From Lottia gigantea (taxonomy: Eukaryota; Mollusca; Gastropoda; Lottiidae): a stretch of DNA of 64,000 nucleotides. Positions 36,901 through 42,899 of the stretch are shown here, piece after piece. The notes beneath the pieces are model-generated. The model saw only the letters and a list, made by a program, of their open reading frames with translations. It had not been told where the DNA came from and searched no databases. Made by a program: the position numbers and the translations under genes. How positions within the stretch are numbered: position 1 is the first letter of the stretch; the number at the start of each line of letters is the position of its first letter. The stretch is taken from positions 1,570,158-1,634,157 of the forward strand of contig NW_008709220.1 of the NCBI RefSeq assembly GCF_000327385.1. Direction: 5' to 3'.

Positions 36901-39135
36901 GTAGTAATGAACACAATATAAGTCTGATTTGAATAGTTCCAATTACTATTGATTCTACCTAAAAAATTATAATAGACTGTTCATGATTATGTTTTTTGTA
37001 AAAAATCTCTAGATATCTATCATATCTTAGTTTTATACCGGTAATTTTTAAACCAGAATTTTGTTAAAAAGAAATTATACCCTGAGCATTTTCTGTTTTT
37101 TTTGTCTTTTTGCATATTTTGTAAATCCTATGAATTCAATTTCAATTCCCCTGCATTTTGACTGATTTAGAAAAAAAGTTGTTGATAAACATAGTTCATA
37201 GACCTATAGATATTATACGTGTAGAGAATCTGAATTGAAAATTTAAAATGTTCCCAAAATTGCTGTTTGTGATTTATTGAACAATTTAATATTTGACAAA
37301 TCAAATTACTGCTGGAATTATTCACCGTTTAATTTGATTAAAATTGTGTCTTTCCCGAACAATAATTCATTTCTTAACTTTCCTTCTTACAATTTCAGGA
37401 TCCTAAACAGCGCTTCCAGTCTTTAGTTGCTAACGCTTCCATGAAAAATGCTGTGACCACGGTTATTAGAAGAGCTTCATTAGAAAAACAAAAAACTGCT
37501 TCTGCTTTTGCTTTAAATACTGTTACTCCCTCTACTCCTGCTACAACGAATAATAACGTGTCTACAGTAAAAACTCAAACTTCTCTAGATAAAAAACCGT
37601 AAGTGATTTTTATTTCTTGCTATGTTTTAGGATATGTTGCCAATATATACTGGTATCTCAGATCCTTTATAATGTAATGGAGCTAGATTTTAGGTGTAAA
37701 TATTACTGCTTAATTTTATCCAGGTTTTAATTGGATGTGTGGTTTCTAATAACACATTTCAGTAGCACAGTCAGTAACAGCATTGGAATGACTTTATTCG
37801 CTTGGTTTTGTGGAACGAACTTTTAGTGTGTGAAACTCTAGTCTATGGTCAAACACTTCTGAAGTCTATAAGTCGTACTGAAGAAGTAAGAGCAGCAGTT
37901 TTCTTGCATGTGTAACAAGAAACTTCAGGTTTTGAGGTTTTGATTTAACATTTTCCTATCATGTATTATAAGCAGGACAGCAGTAAATACTGGTACCAAG
38001 GAAGAATTAAAGTTGCCAACCAAACAAACCTCCCAAGAAGAAGAGGCCTATCAAAAAGGGTTTGTTTTCTATTTTTACTTTTACTCCATGAGCCTTGCAA
38101 GTTTCATTTGATACCAATGATATGGCTCGTTGATTCTTTGTGGCTGATGGTTAAAAGTATGACTTAAGTTACTAGTTGAATCTTGTAACCAATTTATCTT
38201 GTGACCATATTACTATGATCTCTTTACTTCATGACCATATTATCTCGTGACCAATTTACCTTGTGACCTAATCTACCATGTGACCACATTCTTGAGACCT
38301 AATTTACCATGTGACCACATTCTTGTGACCTAATTTACCATGTGACCTAATTTACCATGTGACTACATGCTTGTGACCTAATTTACCATGTGACTTAATT
38401 TACCATGTGACCACATTCTTGTGACCTAATTTACCATGTGACCACATTCTTGTGACCTAATTTATACCCAATGACCATATGACAGTGACCAATTTACCTA
38501 TGTGACCAATTTATCTTGTAACCAATAGAACTGCTCTGGGTTCAACATTCAAACTAAGTAAGAGATATTTTTGGATTAGGTTTGATATATTTCTGTATTA
38601 TTATTGTAGATTTGAAGATGGCGTTAAGATGAAGATTAGTAAAGAATTAGGTCAGTTACGAGACCAACAGAATGGAGTTTCCGCCTCACTTGAACAAATC
38701 ATGGATAAAGTTGAACAAACCAAACACGAGGAAGAGGTGGATATGTAAGTTCACGATTTTTCTTCAATAAAAAATTATAAAATTCATTCGCCAATATGGA
38801 CTGCGAAGAAAAACGCTTGCAGTTCAAAGCAATGTGTTGAATTTACTGAATATTACAGCTACTTTCATCTTCTGTAGTGCTTGATTCTGTTTAAAATGAA
38901 CCTAAATTTAAAATATTTCAGAAAATCCAATGAGAAAGTTCGAGAAGCTGTGATGACCAAAATCAGATTATTTTTCCCAAATAAACAGGAATTAGGTCAA
39001 AGACTACGAGTGACTCTAGCAGGATTTATCTTCCTTGTAGCGCTATTTACTGTTGTCATGACAATGATGCCAAGTTCTGCTAAAGCCATGGAGTTGTTTA
39101 CTAATGTACGACACCAATCAGCACCACCTAGATGA
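717..39135 (+). CDS. IRAG1/LRMP-like: IRAG/MRVI1-LRMP family ER protein, 3' part of gene (13 exons seen)
   Basis: Exons 717-928, 9599-9629, 14496-14636, 15128-15259, 15787-15884, 16877-16932, 17408-17454, 34272-34352, 36085-36180, 37399-37598, 37976-38059, 38610-38744 and 38922-39135 splice in frame to 508 residues ending at a stop; the first exon opens with a splice acceptor, so the N terminus lies left of the window. Seen: a Pro/acidic stretch (1-70), a long helical coiled-coil block (about 75-205) with the family phrases LAFRTDKYTLDKRLE, SSRAEVLGAV and EVMIAHV, a basic Ser-rich part with RRSMS and RRRS, an RRAS site at 322-325, an acidic run, and one hydrophobic helix (about 469-487) followed by a 21-residue tail. 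Family knowledge: vertebrate IRAG1 links cGMP kinase I to the IP3 receptor at the ER; LRMP/Jaw1 is a tail-anchored ER and nuclear-envelope protein. Orthology to one of the two vertebrate paralogues is not decided. Confidence 0.9.
1252..1365 (-). mobile_element. Foldback family A, right-arm remnant
   Basis: GTGTAAATTGATGCTATAAG, TGTCC and terminal GCAATCCCTTTA match the right arm; the rest is diverged. Confidence 0.55.
1415..1551. repeat. 75-bp direct duplication, each copy with a hairpin
   Basis: Two copies 75 bp apart beginning TAATAATATGTGTATAAGAT. Each contains GGGCAATAT and ATATTGCCC around a short loop (weaker in copy 2). Confidence 0.85.
3515..3700 (+). mobile_element. SINE family 2, 5'-truncated copy
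   Basis: Matches the 3' two-thirds of the 14.0-kb element, including AAAGATCAATGCCAAGAGGT and CTAGCTGGTAGAAAGGATCC, with a T/C-rich tail. 5' truncation fits retrotransposition. Confidence 0.8.
3877..4610. repeat. 29-bp satellite, about 25 copies
   Basis: Unit of 29 bp, AATAATAAAAATATACACTA followed by GCTGAAATG, repeated head to tail with very few changes. Two recurring variants, CACTAG to CAGTAG and AATAAT to AATGAT, recur at intervals, so variant units spread within the array. Intronic. Confidence 0.97.
5449..5530. repeat. 18-bp tandem, 4 copies
   Basis: CATGTCAATGTGTTCTGT repeated four times, identical. It creates the spurious repetitive frame at 5459. Confidence 0.95.
5775..6058 (+). 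mobile_element. Foldback family A, two left-arm remnants
   Basis: 5775-5855 (GATGTCTGTGGTTCTTGCAA) and 5939-6058 (ATTGTAAAGAGATTTTCTTG, CAGGGAGACTGATACCATCA) both match left arms of the family. Confidence 0.65.
6412..6509. mobile_element. Foldback, family B, compact
   Basis: 33-bp arms 6417-6449 and 6472-6504 differ at two positions and enclose 22 bp. Each contains TTAGCGCTAGGAT and the end CACATATTCTCGAAAC. A TCCAG lies on both sides. Confidence 0.85.
6583..7060. repeat. Diverged spaced repeat around TTGCTGATTTGACAAAT
   Basis: The phrase recurs near 6585, 6670, 6755, 6832, 6885, 6948 and 7031, spaced 50-90 bp, each followed by a T-rich stretch. Reads as an old, decayed tandem. Confidence 0.6.
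7701..8067 (-). mobile_element. tRNA-derived SINE, family 1, near full length
   Basis: Read on the minus strand it begins GGGAGCCGCAGTGGCTCAGT with a good pol III A box (TGGCTCAGTGAATTGG), then a weak B box, a ~250-bp body and a 3' tail ATTCATTTCATTTC. Related copies: about 35095-35372 (+), 39525-39670 (-), a fragment in a WEE1 intron at 44180-44230 and one at 53850-53880. Confidence 0.75.
8700..8850. mobile_element. Likely DNA-transposon fragment with nested hairpins
   Basis: ACCGTTCTAATTCTGACCAA and GATGGTCTGGGATTGG-type partners close with TTCTCAGAACGG, then CATGTAAACGGTAACTGTTC. CpG-bearing in a CpG-poor intron. Family not certain. Confidence 0.4.
9599..9629 (+). CDS. IRAG1/LRMP-like: IRAG-like microexon b
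   Basis: This 31-nt exon has acceptor TTTTTCAG and donor GTAAGT. With the two bases of exon a it reads FAENLSDKEIA, the start of the family's conserved helical block, and it exits in phase 0. It is too short for an ORF search and is identified from frame and family similarity. Confidence 0.85.
10350..10800. repeat. Diverged ~190-bp tandem
   Basis: Blocks CTGTGATATAACACTATGAC, CAAATAATATCAAA and TTTCATCAAAAA recur around 10370, 10565 and 10730. Produces the spurious frame 10451-10717. Confidence 0.7.
11026..11405. mobile_element. Foldback element, family A: partial arm plus full copy
   Basis: Full copy 11119-11405 has arms of about 110 bp; the outer 30 bp (TTAAAGAGATTGTAAAGAGG and onward) are perfect inverted repeats. 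A partial left arm precedes it at 11026-11118. No coding capacity; non-autonomous DNA-transposon type. The frame 11230-11505 lies inside. Confidence 0.85.
14025..14318 (+). mobile_element. tRNA-derived SINE, family 2
   Basis: A box in CAGTCGGTTAGAGCGTTGG, B box GGGTTCCAATCTC, then a body with CCAGCTGTAAATGGGTA, AAGATCAATGCCAAGAGG and ACCAGCTGGTAGAAAGGATC, ending in a CTTTCTTCCTTTCT tail. A 5'-truncated copy is at 3515-3700. Confidence 0.8.
14496..14636 (+). CDS. IRAG1/LRMP-like: IRAG-like exon c, coiled coil
   Basis: Acceptor TATTTCAG, donor GTAAGT. 47 codons in phase 0-0. It begins NKFNIVSLAFRTDKYTLDKR and continues with ERARDISEQNVDQEL, the most recognisable part of the MRVI1/LRMP family, predicted helical. 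Confidence 0.92.
15128..15259 (+). CDS. IRAG1/LRMP-like: IRAG-like exon d, coiled coil
   Basis: Acceptor TTATTACAG, donor GTAAGT. 44 codons in phase 0-0: LLNHLCTDGQIRDVI, then HIDVLEQCAARVSSRAEVLG, ending AVQQ. Continues the helical family core. Confidence 0.92.
15408..15570 (+). mobile_element. tRNA-derived SINE, family 3
   Basis: A box in TGGAATAGTTCAGTTGGTAG and B box GGGTTCGAATTCTC spaced as in a tRNA, followed by a short non-tRNA body. It lies between exons d and e. Reverse relatives near 41440-41605 and 30940-31065. Confidence 0.75.
15787..15884 (+). CDS. IRAG1/LRMP-like: IRAG-like exon e, coiled coil
   Basis: Acceptor CCTGTAG; the donor is GTTTGA, weaker than the others. 32 codons plus 2 nt: ERRMCRAMEVMIAHVDNQKR, then LYEKDHSELEEA. 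The R codon is completed by exon f. Confidence 0.9.
16384..16735. repeat. 35-bp satellite, 10 copies
   Basis: Unit ATTTCATATCACCTAATGAT then ATAGCCACCAGTATT, ten nearly identical copies differing only at one A/G. It lies in the intron 140 bp before exon f. Confidence 0.97.
16877..16932 (+). CDS. IRAG1/LRMP-like: IRAG-like exon f
   Basis: Acceptor TTTGTAG, donor GTAGGT. It reads RKILQDRPFGSAYGETTSG and leaves 1 nt. It lies just downstream of a 35-bp tandem array in the preceding intron. Confidence 0.85.
17408..17454 (+). CDS. IRAG1/LRMP-like: IRAG-like exon g, basic Ser-rich (RRSMS)
   Basis: Acceptor CTTGCAG, donor GTGAGT. With 1 nt from exon f it reads VERRSMSVCAANGAPR and exits in phase 0. 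The R-R-S-M-S match to the vertebrate family region just before the cGMP-kinase site fixes the frame. Confidence 0.85.
18381..18553. mobile_element. Imperfect foldback in IRAG-like intron
   Basis: AATTTCGCTTCTTGTTTTTA at the left and, inverted, AAATAAGATACGAAATT at the right, each with an ATATTTTT/AAAAATAT partner further in. Family not recognised. Confidence 0.5.
19314..19590. mobile_element. Foldback element, family A, full copy
   Basis: Left arm GGGATTGTAAAGTGAGGG, GAACACTGATAGCCTCAATT, ATTCCACTAAAACTAATGT; right arm is its diverged inverse (GAACCACTGACGTCTGATTG, ATACACATAAAAAG). Intronic. Confidence 0.8.
19868..20700 (+). repeat. 57/62-bp satellite from a SINE 3' tail, 13-14 copies
   Basis: Units contain CCAATACATGGTACAG, AAGTAGGACATAAAACTCCA and a (TTCAT)n stretch. 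Lengths differ by exactly 5 bp through the tail count. Each unit matches the 3' end and tail of the SINE on the minus strand at 7701-8067. The last copy is degraded. Confidence 0.95.
20810..21610. repeat. Diverged ~180-bp tandem, 5 copies
   Basis: Each copy begins near CCCCTGTAGTTTCAGACTTG, then TAAATATTTTC, ATCAGAAGTTGTCAAAATAT, GAAATTAATCTATGGATTAG and a GATAATC-C-rich block. Starts at about 20810, 20956, 21139, 21331 and 21485. Copies are clearly aligned but diverged. Confidence 0.8.
22633..22690. mobile_element. CAGTGGCRGAGC-type terminal fragment
   Basis: CAGTGGCAGAGCTAGGTTTA followed by a G-run; its reverse complement pattern is at 56391-56445 after the gap. CAGTGG-NG ends are typical of hAT-like elements (inference). 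Confidence 0.45.
23624..24060. repeat. 86-bp satellite, 5 copies with alternating types
   Basis: Units start with GCCATTCTGAAAATCTGATA at 23624, 23710, 23796, 23882 and 23968. Units 1 and 3 share one set of variants and 2 and 4 another; the last is more diverged. Confidence 0.95.
24415..24805. repeat. Diverged ~180-bp tandem, 2+ copies
   Basis: Shared blocks GATTAACAGTAGGTGTGGCA, AATCTTTATC and GGGGTTCAAACACTGCCTGA recur about 180 bp apart. Confidence 0.75.
24840..24990. mobile_element. Foldback family A arm with its core segment duplicated
   Basis: TATGTATCAGGACATTTGTA and GTTTATCAAGGACACTTATA are two successive copies of the ~59-bp arm segment, followed by the usual GTGTGGTTCCTGTAGTTTC. 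It looks like an early stage of the array at 55.1 kb. Confidence 0.7.
27461..27519. repeat. 18-bp tandem, 3 copies
   Basis: TTATTTTGTGACATTGT repeated three times with small changes. Confidence 0.85.
29100..29360. repeat. ~180-bp duplication, 2 copies
   Basis: AGATGCTAGGATTAAGAGAT and ATTATGACATCTC recur about 180 bp apart with moderate divergence. Confidence 0.7.
29410..29730. repeat. ~140-bp duplication, 2-3 copies
   Basis: TCAAATTTCACAATATTTTG and GATGATAATGTGGTCACATG type blocks recur in order, diverged. Confidence 0.65.
30785..31065 (-). mobile_element. SINE family 3-like remnants, reverse, two in tandem
   Basis: Minus-strand B-box-like GGGTTCAAATTCTAC near 31005 and a similar GGGTTTTAATACTCC near 30805, each preceded by a TCTCAAACAGCAATAATC-type block. 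Diverged. Confidence 0.45.
31110..31280. repeat. ~80-bp duplication, 2 copies
   Basis: TTAATTCTGACCCATGTAAA followed by ATAAAGAGT appears twice, each preceded by a GACTGAATGTTAGAC-type block. Confidence 0.8.
31575..31765. promoter_or_regulatory. CpG-rich patch inside the long IRAG-like intron
   Basis: About ten CpG in 200 bp, including ATGACGTCGCGTCAT and flanking AAAGAGCG / CGCTCTTT, in an otherwise CpG-poor intron 2.5 kb before exon h. Either an internal promoter or enhancer, or a recent foldback element; not decided. Confidence 0.3.
34272..34352 (+). CDS. IRAG1/LRMP-like: IRAG-like exon h (RRRS)
   Basis: Acceptor TTTTGTAG, donor GTAAGC. 27 codons in phase 0-0: LRRRSDVALPRVLGGRG, then CPPLIHSASL. 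It follows a 16.8-kb intron and corresponds to the family's RRRVSVAV-type segment. Confidence 0.88.
35095..35372 (+). mobile_element. SINE family 1, diverged copy
   Basis: Reverse-complement match to 7701-8067: CCCCTGTCAGTGATG, GTGTGCTACAGACTTTGCAA, AAGATCCAGTCATGG and the end AAAAGTAGAACGTAAAAC. Heavily diverged, so old. Confidence 0.65.
35562..35735. mobile_element. C-rich element with inverted ends
   Basis: AGTGGCATTTCTATGATGGG at left and, inverted, TTTCATAGAAAGGGCACT at right. The interior GCTGGCCCGGCTTTGCCTCC resembles the element at 54.45 kb. No coding potential. Confidence 0.55.
36085..36180 (+). CDS. IRAG1/LRMP-like: IRAG-like exon i, acidic end
   Basis: Acceptor CACTCTAG, donor GTAAGA. 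32 codons in phase 0-0: DRSLFEKKIGSAFKDPRL followed by TKSNDILN and a run of six Glu. Confidence 0.85.
36181..37398. other. IRAG-like intron i-j
   Basis: AT-rich; one imperfect foldback (about 36.84-37.01 kb). The minus-strand frame at 36268-36450 has no support. Confidence 0.6.
36838..37010. mobile_element. Imperfect foldback near IRAG-like exon i
   Basis: AACATAAACAGTCTATTTTA and its inverse AATAGACTGTTCATGATTAT, with outer T-rich/A-rich partners and inner GAGGTAG/CTACCT. About 60-bp imperfect arms. Confidence 0.5.
37399..37598 (+). CDS. IRAG1/LRMP-like: IRAG-like exon j (RRAS site)
   Basis: Acceptor CAATTTCAG, donor GTAAGT. 66 codons plus 2 nt. It contains NAVTTVIRRASLEKQ, a textbook basophilic-kinase site, then a Thr/Ser/Ala/Asn-rich linker ending SLDKKP. 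Confidence 0.88.
37976..38059 (+). CDS. IRAG1/LRMP-like: IRAG-like exon k, in-frame 84-nt exon with weak donor
   Basis: The sequence is flanked by AAGCAG and donor GTTTGT. It is 84 nt long, enters with the 2 nt left by exon j and leaves 2 nt for the next exon, so the frame holds with or without it. It reads PTAVNTGTKEELKLPTKQTS then QEEEAYQKG, and runs straight into FEDGVKM of the next exon. No stop in that frame. The weak donor and preserved phase suggest either a constitutive exon or a cassette exon. Transcript support is needed. Confidence 0.65.
38190..38520. repeat. TGTGACC-rich tandem in IRAG-like intron
   Basis: Irregular tandem of about 15- and 31-bp units such as AATTTACCATGTGACC and ACATTCTTGTGACCT, lying between exons k and l. 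Unit order is mixed. Confidence 0.85.
38610..38744 (+). CDS. IRAG1/LRMP-like: IRAG-like exon l, helical
   Basis: Acceptor TTATTGTAG, donor GTAAGT. 135 nt, phase 2 in and 2 nt out: FEDGVKMKISKELGQLRDQQ, then NGVSASLEQIMDKVEQTK and an acidic end. Predicted amphipathic helix before the membrane segment. Confidence 0.88.
38922..39135 (+). CDS. IRAG1/LRMP-like: IRAG-like terminal exon: tail anchor and stop
   Basis: Acceptor AATATTTCAG. 71 codons and TGA. It reads NEKVREAVMTKIRLFFPNKQ, then the hydrophobic helix TLAGFIFLVALFTVVMTMM and a 21-residue C-terminal tail ending SAPPR. A single C-terminal membrane segment is the tail-anchor arrangement of LRMP/Jaw1 and IRAG. The tail would face the ER or perinuclear lumen. 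Confidence 0.92.
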
Positions 39136-39524
39136 AGTTATTCTATATTTAGATGATAATTAACGTGATTATTTCACCATATCTGCTAAAAAATATTTCG
39201 GTGCTATTATACTTTTGAGCCAAAAGAACATAATTGTACAATGCTAGATATAATATACCAGTCATCTACTTGACACCCCTCACCCCCATTTCTAGTGAAT
39301 TCTTCCACACATGCATACTTTCTATCACAATAATACTTACATGCATTGCTGGAAGAGCTCATTATTAAAATTGGGGATGATTTTGGTGTCTGTAAAATGA
39401 TATCCAGACCTTATGGATGGAAGTGACTAAATGCTTTTGTCAATTTTTATTGCTTTTATTTTGTGCGTAGGAGCGTTATGCAGTATTGGGTGCTGTATGA
39501 TACAGTAGAAAATAGAAGAAAATT

Positions 39525-39670
39525 GAAATGAAATAAATGGAGTTTTACGTCCTACTTTTCTGCACCATGTGGGCTAATGAAGACGGGCAACACCAGGGAG
39601 GGAAATTTTGCCAAAGTTCTAGACTGGACAAAATTTGCTTCTATTTTCAACTGTGTTGATATTCCCACGT
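39525..39670 (-). mobile_element. SINE family 1, 3' fragment
   Basis: AATGGAGTTTTACGTCCTAC, TTTTCTGCACCATGTGGGCT and GGGAAATTTTGCCA match the first ~110 bp of the 7.7-kb copy, then similarity fades. Confidence 0.75.
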
Positions 39671-39733
39671 CGGGCATTATACCTCGTCTATTAGCACTGT
39701 TTTCGCGTAGTAATCAATCGTAGAAAGATAACC

Positions 39734-39886
39734 AGGGGCCGTATTCTCGAATATTTCACTTTCGATGATTTTAGAGTTCCAGTCATCTGAAATTGATTTT
39801 AAAGTTAATTTTATTATCCAATCATATTACTGTATTTCTGAAAATCTGGATTTTATCTTATTTAAGTTTTGGAGAATAAGGCCCCT
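39734..39886. mobile_element. Foldback, family B, 153 bp
   Basis: Ends AGGGGCCGTATTCTC and GAGAATAAGGCCCCT are inverted with one mismatch; the interior is a weaker palindrome with CCAATCATATTACTG. Confidence 0.8.
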
Positions 39887-40241
39887 GAAAACCTTTAAAT
39901 TAATTAATATTCATGCTATGCAAATTTTAATAAAAAAAATAACAAGCAATAATATTGACTAATTTATATGCGCATAATAATTTATTAGATATAGTTGTTA
40001 TATTATTGTTATTGTGATAAATATGTGCATATCATTAATTAAACATGTAGAATTATATTAAACAGTAAGATCTGTGATACATTGTATAACATTGTATAAG
40101 TTAGTAATATTGTAGATTTGGCTTTCCCTTTGTGCTTCTAAGATTAAATTATTATCATTCAAATAAGAGCAATTTAAGATTTTAAGATGAATAGATGTCT
40201 AAAATATATTTTAAAATTCTGCAGATAGCAGTTCCTTCTAA

Positions 40242-40345
40242 TTTTATTCTGCCCCACCCTACCCTTGTTAAAATATTAGTTTTGCCCCACCCTACCCTTG
40301 TTAAAATGTTAGTTTTGCCCCACCCCACCATTGTTAAAATGTTAG
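40242..40345. repeat. 36-bp tandem, 3 copies
   Basis: TGCCCCACCCTACCCTTGTT plus AAAATGTTAGTTT, three copies with few changes. Confidence 0.9.
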
Positions 40346-40678
40346 TGAATACAGCCCATGTTTGTTGATTCTAATATTAAGTTATTTGAATGTTTATATT
40401 ATTTTAGTTTAACCATGTTCTAAATTTAGATTCCTATTCTTACTGTGGTGAAAAAAACTTCATGCATATAATTTAATAATGGTCATTGGATTCATATCCT
40501 ATAAACTGTTTAGCAAGACAAACCATTATATACCATAATATACCCCTTGTGTTTTTGTTTTACAAACATTTGATGTTCTTGGTTTTATGACAAGTTTGTT
40601 TTTTGTACTTACAAGTTATTCAGCAAGACAAATAAATTGGTTGTTTTTTGTAAGAATTATTTGAATTTTGCTGTAATA

Positions 40679-40735
40679 CATCTTCACAGTGTCAAGCTAT
40701 TATGAACTTTTTAATAACTTGACATTGTGAAGATG
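40679..40735. other. Compact 24-bp hairpin, miRNA-like, between the two genes
   Basis: Arms 40679-40702 and 40712-40735 pair over 24 positions with one G-U and one mismatch around a 9-nt loop (TGAACTTTT). Size and near-perfect pairing resemble a microRNA precursor or short foldback element. It lies 1.5 kb past the IRAG-like stop and could be in its 3' UTR. No family is recognised. Confidence 0.4.
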
Positions 40736-41269
40736 AGAATGTGTCAGGCTGAGAAAATCTTTCAACATAAATAAAATATTGAATTACATTAAGAAAGTAT
40801 GTTAATGTTGTTAAGTTTTGGTTGTAATTTACAGTAAACTTGAGTACATCATTGTTAATATTAAAGATTTTTAAAGTAAAATCTGTTCAGAATTCATAAT
40901 TAAAATCCTCTGAAGCCTTTTTTCATATGGGCTTTAAAAACTTAGAACTAGTAATTGTTGTTATATAAATCTGCATCTATATATCGCACTTTCAATTAAT
41001 CCTCTACAGTTGTTTGTGATATCAGCATCAGCTGGAAGTGAACAATAACTTGTCATCTACTAACTTATCAACCCTCTCTAGCTTTTTCATGACCCCTGAC
41101 CCCTGTAGTTAAAACTCTGTTCTAATTATTACCCGTTAGATTTTCTGTTATAATCATAATGTTTAATAAAATTCATATATTTTTCAATTTCAACATTTTG
41201 TTAATTTTTTCCCAACAGCCTCTCTGATTTTGGATATTTACAAAGATATTTTACGACGATCATTGTTTC

Positions 41270-41427
41270 AGGGCCATATTCTGGAAAAACTAACTCAGAT
41301 AAAATCCAATGTTACAAAATTACAGTAATCTGATTGGATAATAAAACTTAAAAGTTTAATGATTGACCAATCAGATGACTGGAACATTAAAATCATCTTT
41401 AGTTAAATTTTTGAGAATAAAGGCCCT
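41270..41427. mobile_element. Foldback, family B, 158 bp
   Basis: Ends AGGGCCATATTCT and AGAATAAAGGCCCT inverted; interior with ATCTGATTGGATAATAAAAC and GACCAATCAGATGACTGGAA. TTTC flanks both ends (possible target duplication). A diverged relative without clear ends is at about 17536-17740. Confidence 0.8.
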
Positions 41428-41439
41428 ATTTCAATACTT

Positions 41440-41605
41440 ACCTCAAAGGAAGGTCTCCTTGGGAAAGTTGTTCCCAATTATAAACACGAGAGTCCTGCAG
41501 TTTAAAAAATTGTAGCTGATTGTTTCTGTCTGAGCTCGTTAATGCCCATCAGACAACTATACAGCTATCTACCCACTGAGCTATTCCACTGCCACAATAA
41601 GACAG
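41440..41605 (-). mobile_element. SINE family 3, reverse copy
   Basis: On the minus strand: CAGTGGAATAGCTCAGTGGG, TAGATAGCTGTATAGTTGTC. The A box is good; the B box is not recognisable. Confidence 0.6.
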
Positions 41606-41818
41606 TGTTCCAACACGTTGACGTTTACAGAGTTGTTAATTCCTTTAAAGAGTTAATCATAGCCTAGCACAGGATAGATATTGTGGGATCAGAATTTTTC
41701 TCGCTGTGAGGGTTCAAAGGTCTAAGTATAAAGCAAGTTGTCTGCCAGTATAATGCAAACTCTTATGCAAGGAATTCAAAAAGAAAAAGACATTATTTTA
41801 GTTAATTATTTTATGATT

Positions 41819-41843
41819 TTTATTATTTTCTGTTTTTTTTATT
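41819..41843 (-). terminator. Candidate poly(A) signals for WEE1
   Basis: Two AATAAA hexamers on the minus strand (41838-41843 and 41819-41824), about 0.9 kb past the WEE1 stop in an A/T-rich stretch. Plausible 3' end, but AATAAA is frequent in such DNA. Confidence 0.25.
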
Positions 41844-42718
41844 TAAGCTCTTTTCAAAATGTACAAAATATACATCCAAAATTTACATAACAGATTGTTG
41901 ACATTTGGACACAAAGTATAACATAGTAACAATAAGTTTGATATTAGAATACCGTACATAGCACCTTTATAAAGAACCTGCGTTTAAAACGCTTCAATTG
42001 GCAATAGTTTCATAGTTAACATACAAAGCTTCATATTTACAAAAAAATAGAAAAAAAAAGAAAAAAAAGCATGAAATATATAAATTAATTTTTACATAAT
42101 TGGCAATACAAAGTAATTATAAATTCACAAATTTTAGTGAAATTTGACATGATTATTTTTGACAAAAAAAACAAAACATAGCACAAATATGGTCGGTTTG
42201 ACACACGAAATAAACCTACACAAAACAATAATATCACAAATAGAACACCCAGCTCATCTAACTATCATGCATAGAAAAATAATCGAGTTCCCATGGTTAC
42301 CACTTGGTTAACAATCACATGATATAAATTCAGGAGATATATTAAATATTATAGTTTCTATAGTAACAAGTAACCGTAGAAACAAGGAATTATAGACAAA
42401 GATACAGAATTTCATGTGACACTATAGTTAGAAATTACCAAGTCTAAATATTAATTTAATACAAGTCTAACAATCTAGAATGAATAAATAGTAAAATATT
42501 GGCAGGATTCAAACTGCTGTAAACTGTCACTGTACAAGGTGAATTTATAAAATATCTCCTGAATTCAACTTAAAGTTTATCCCAACACAAAAATCACAAT
42601 TAAAGCACATTTCTGATTAACAAGTATTCAAGCACCAACGAAATGATAACAAAAATAGAGTTTTATGCACTGTCACAGCCTTTAGGGGGTCGTTACCGAC
42701 TCGTGGGGGGTAGCAAGT

Positions 42719-42899
42719 TTAAATCGCAGACAAACTAACACTGCGTTTCATCTTACTACCCACTATTCTTCGTGAACGAGAGTCTGTTTCCACAGAAGTC
42801 GGTGCCGAGGCTGGCGTTAGGTTGAAAGGTCGTACTAAATTGGTAGGTCGGGAAATTGGGGTGGATTCTACACGAAACTGTGTAGCTTCGATTAATTTT
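42719..42899 (-). CDS. WEE1: WEE1 exon 8: C-terminal tail and stop
   Basis: Residues 528-587 and TAA. Basic tail with [18 protein letters not shown] and terminal [11 protein letters not shown]. Ser583 aligns with human WEE1 Ser642, the 14-3-3 docking site in RSVSLTIY. Confidence 0.95.

Larger units (their letters stand above)
39136..42718. other. Convergent intergenic region between IRAG-like and WEE1
   Basis: 3.6 kb containing the 3' UTRs of both genes. It holds a SINE fragment (39.53 kb), two GGGCC-ended foldbacks (39.73 and 41.27 kb), a 36-bp triplet (40.24 kb), the 24-bp hairpin (40.68 kb) and a reverse SINE (41.44 kb). The IRAG-like poly(A) site is not clear; AATAAA occurs at 39,532 and near 40,630. 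Confidence 0.6.
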
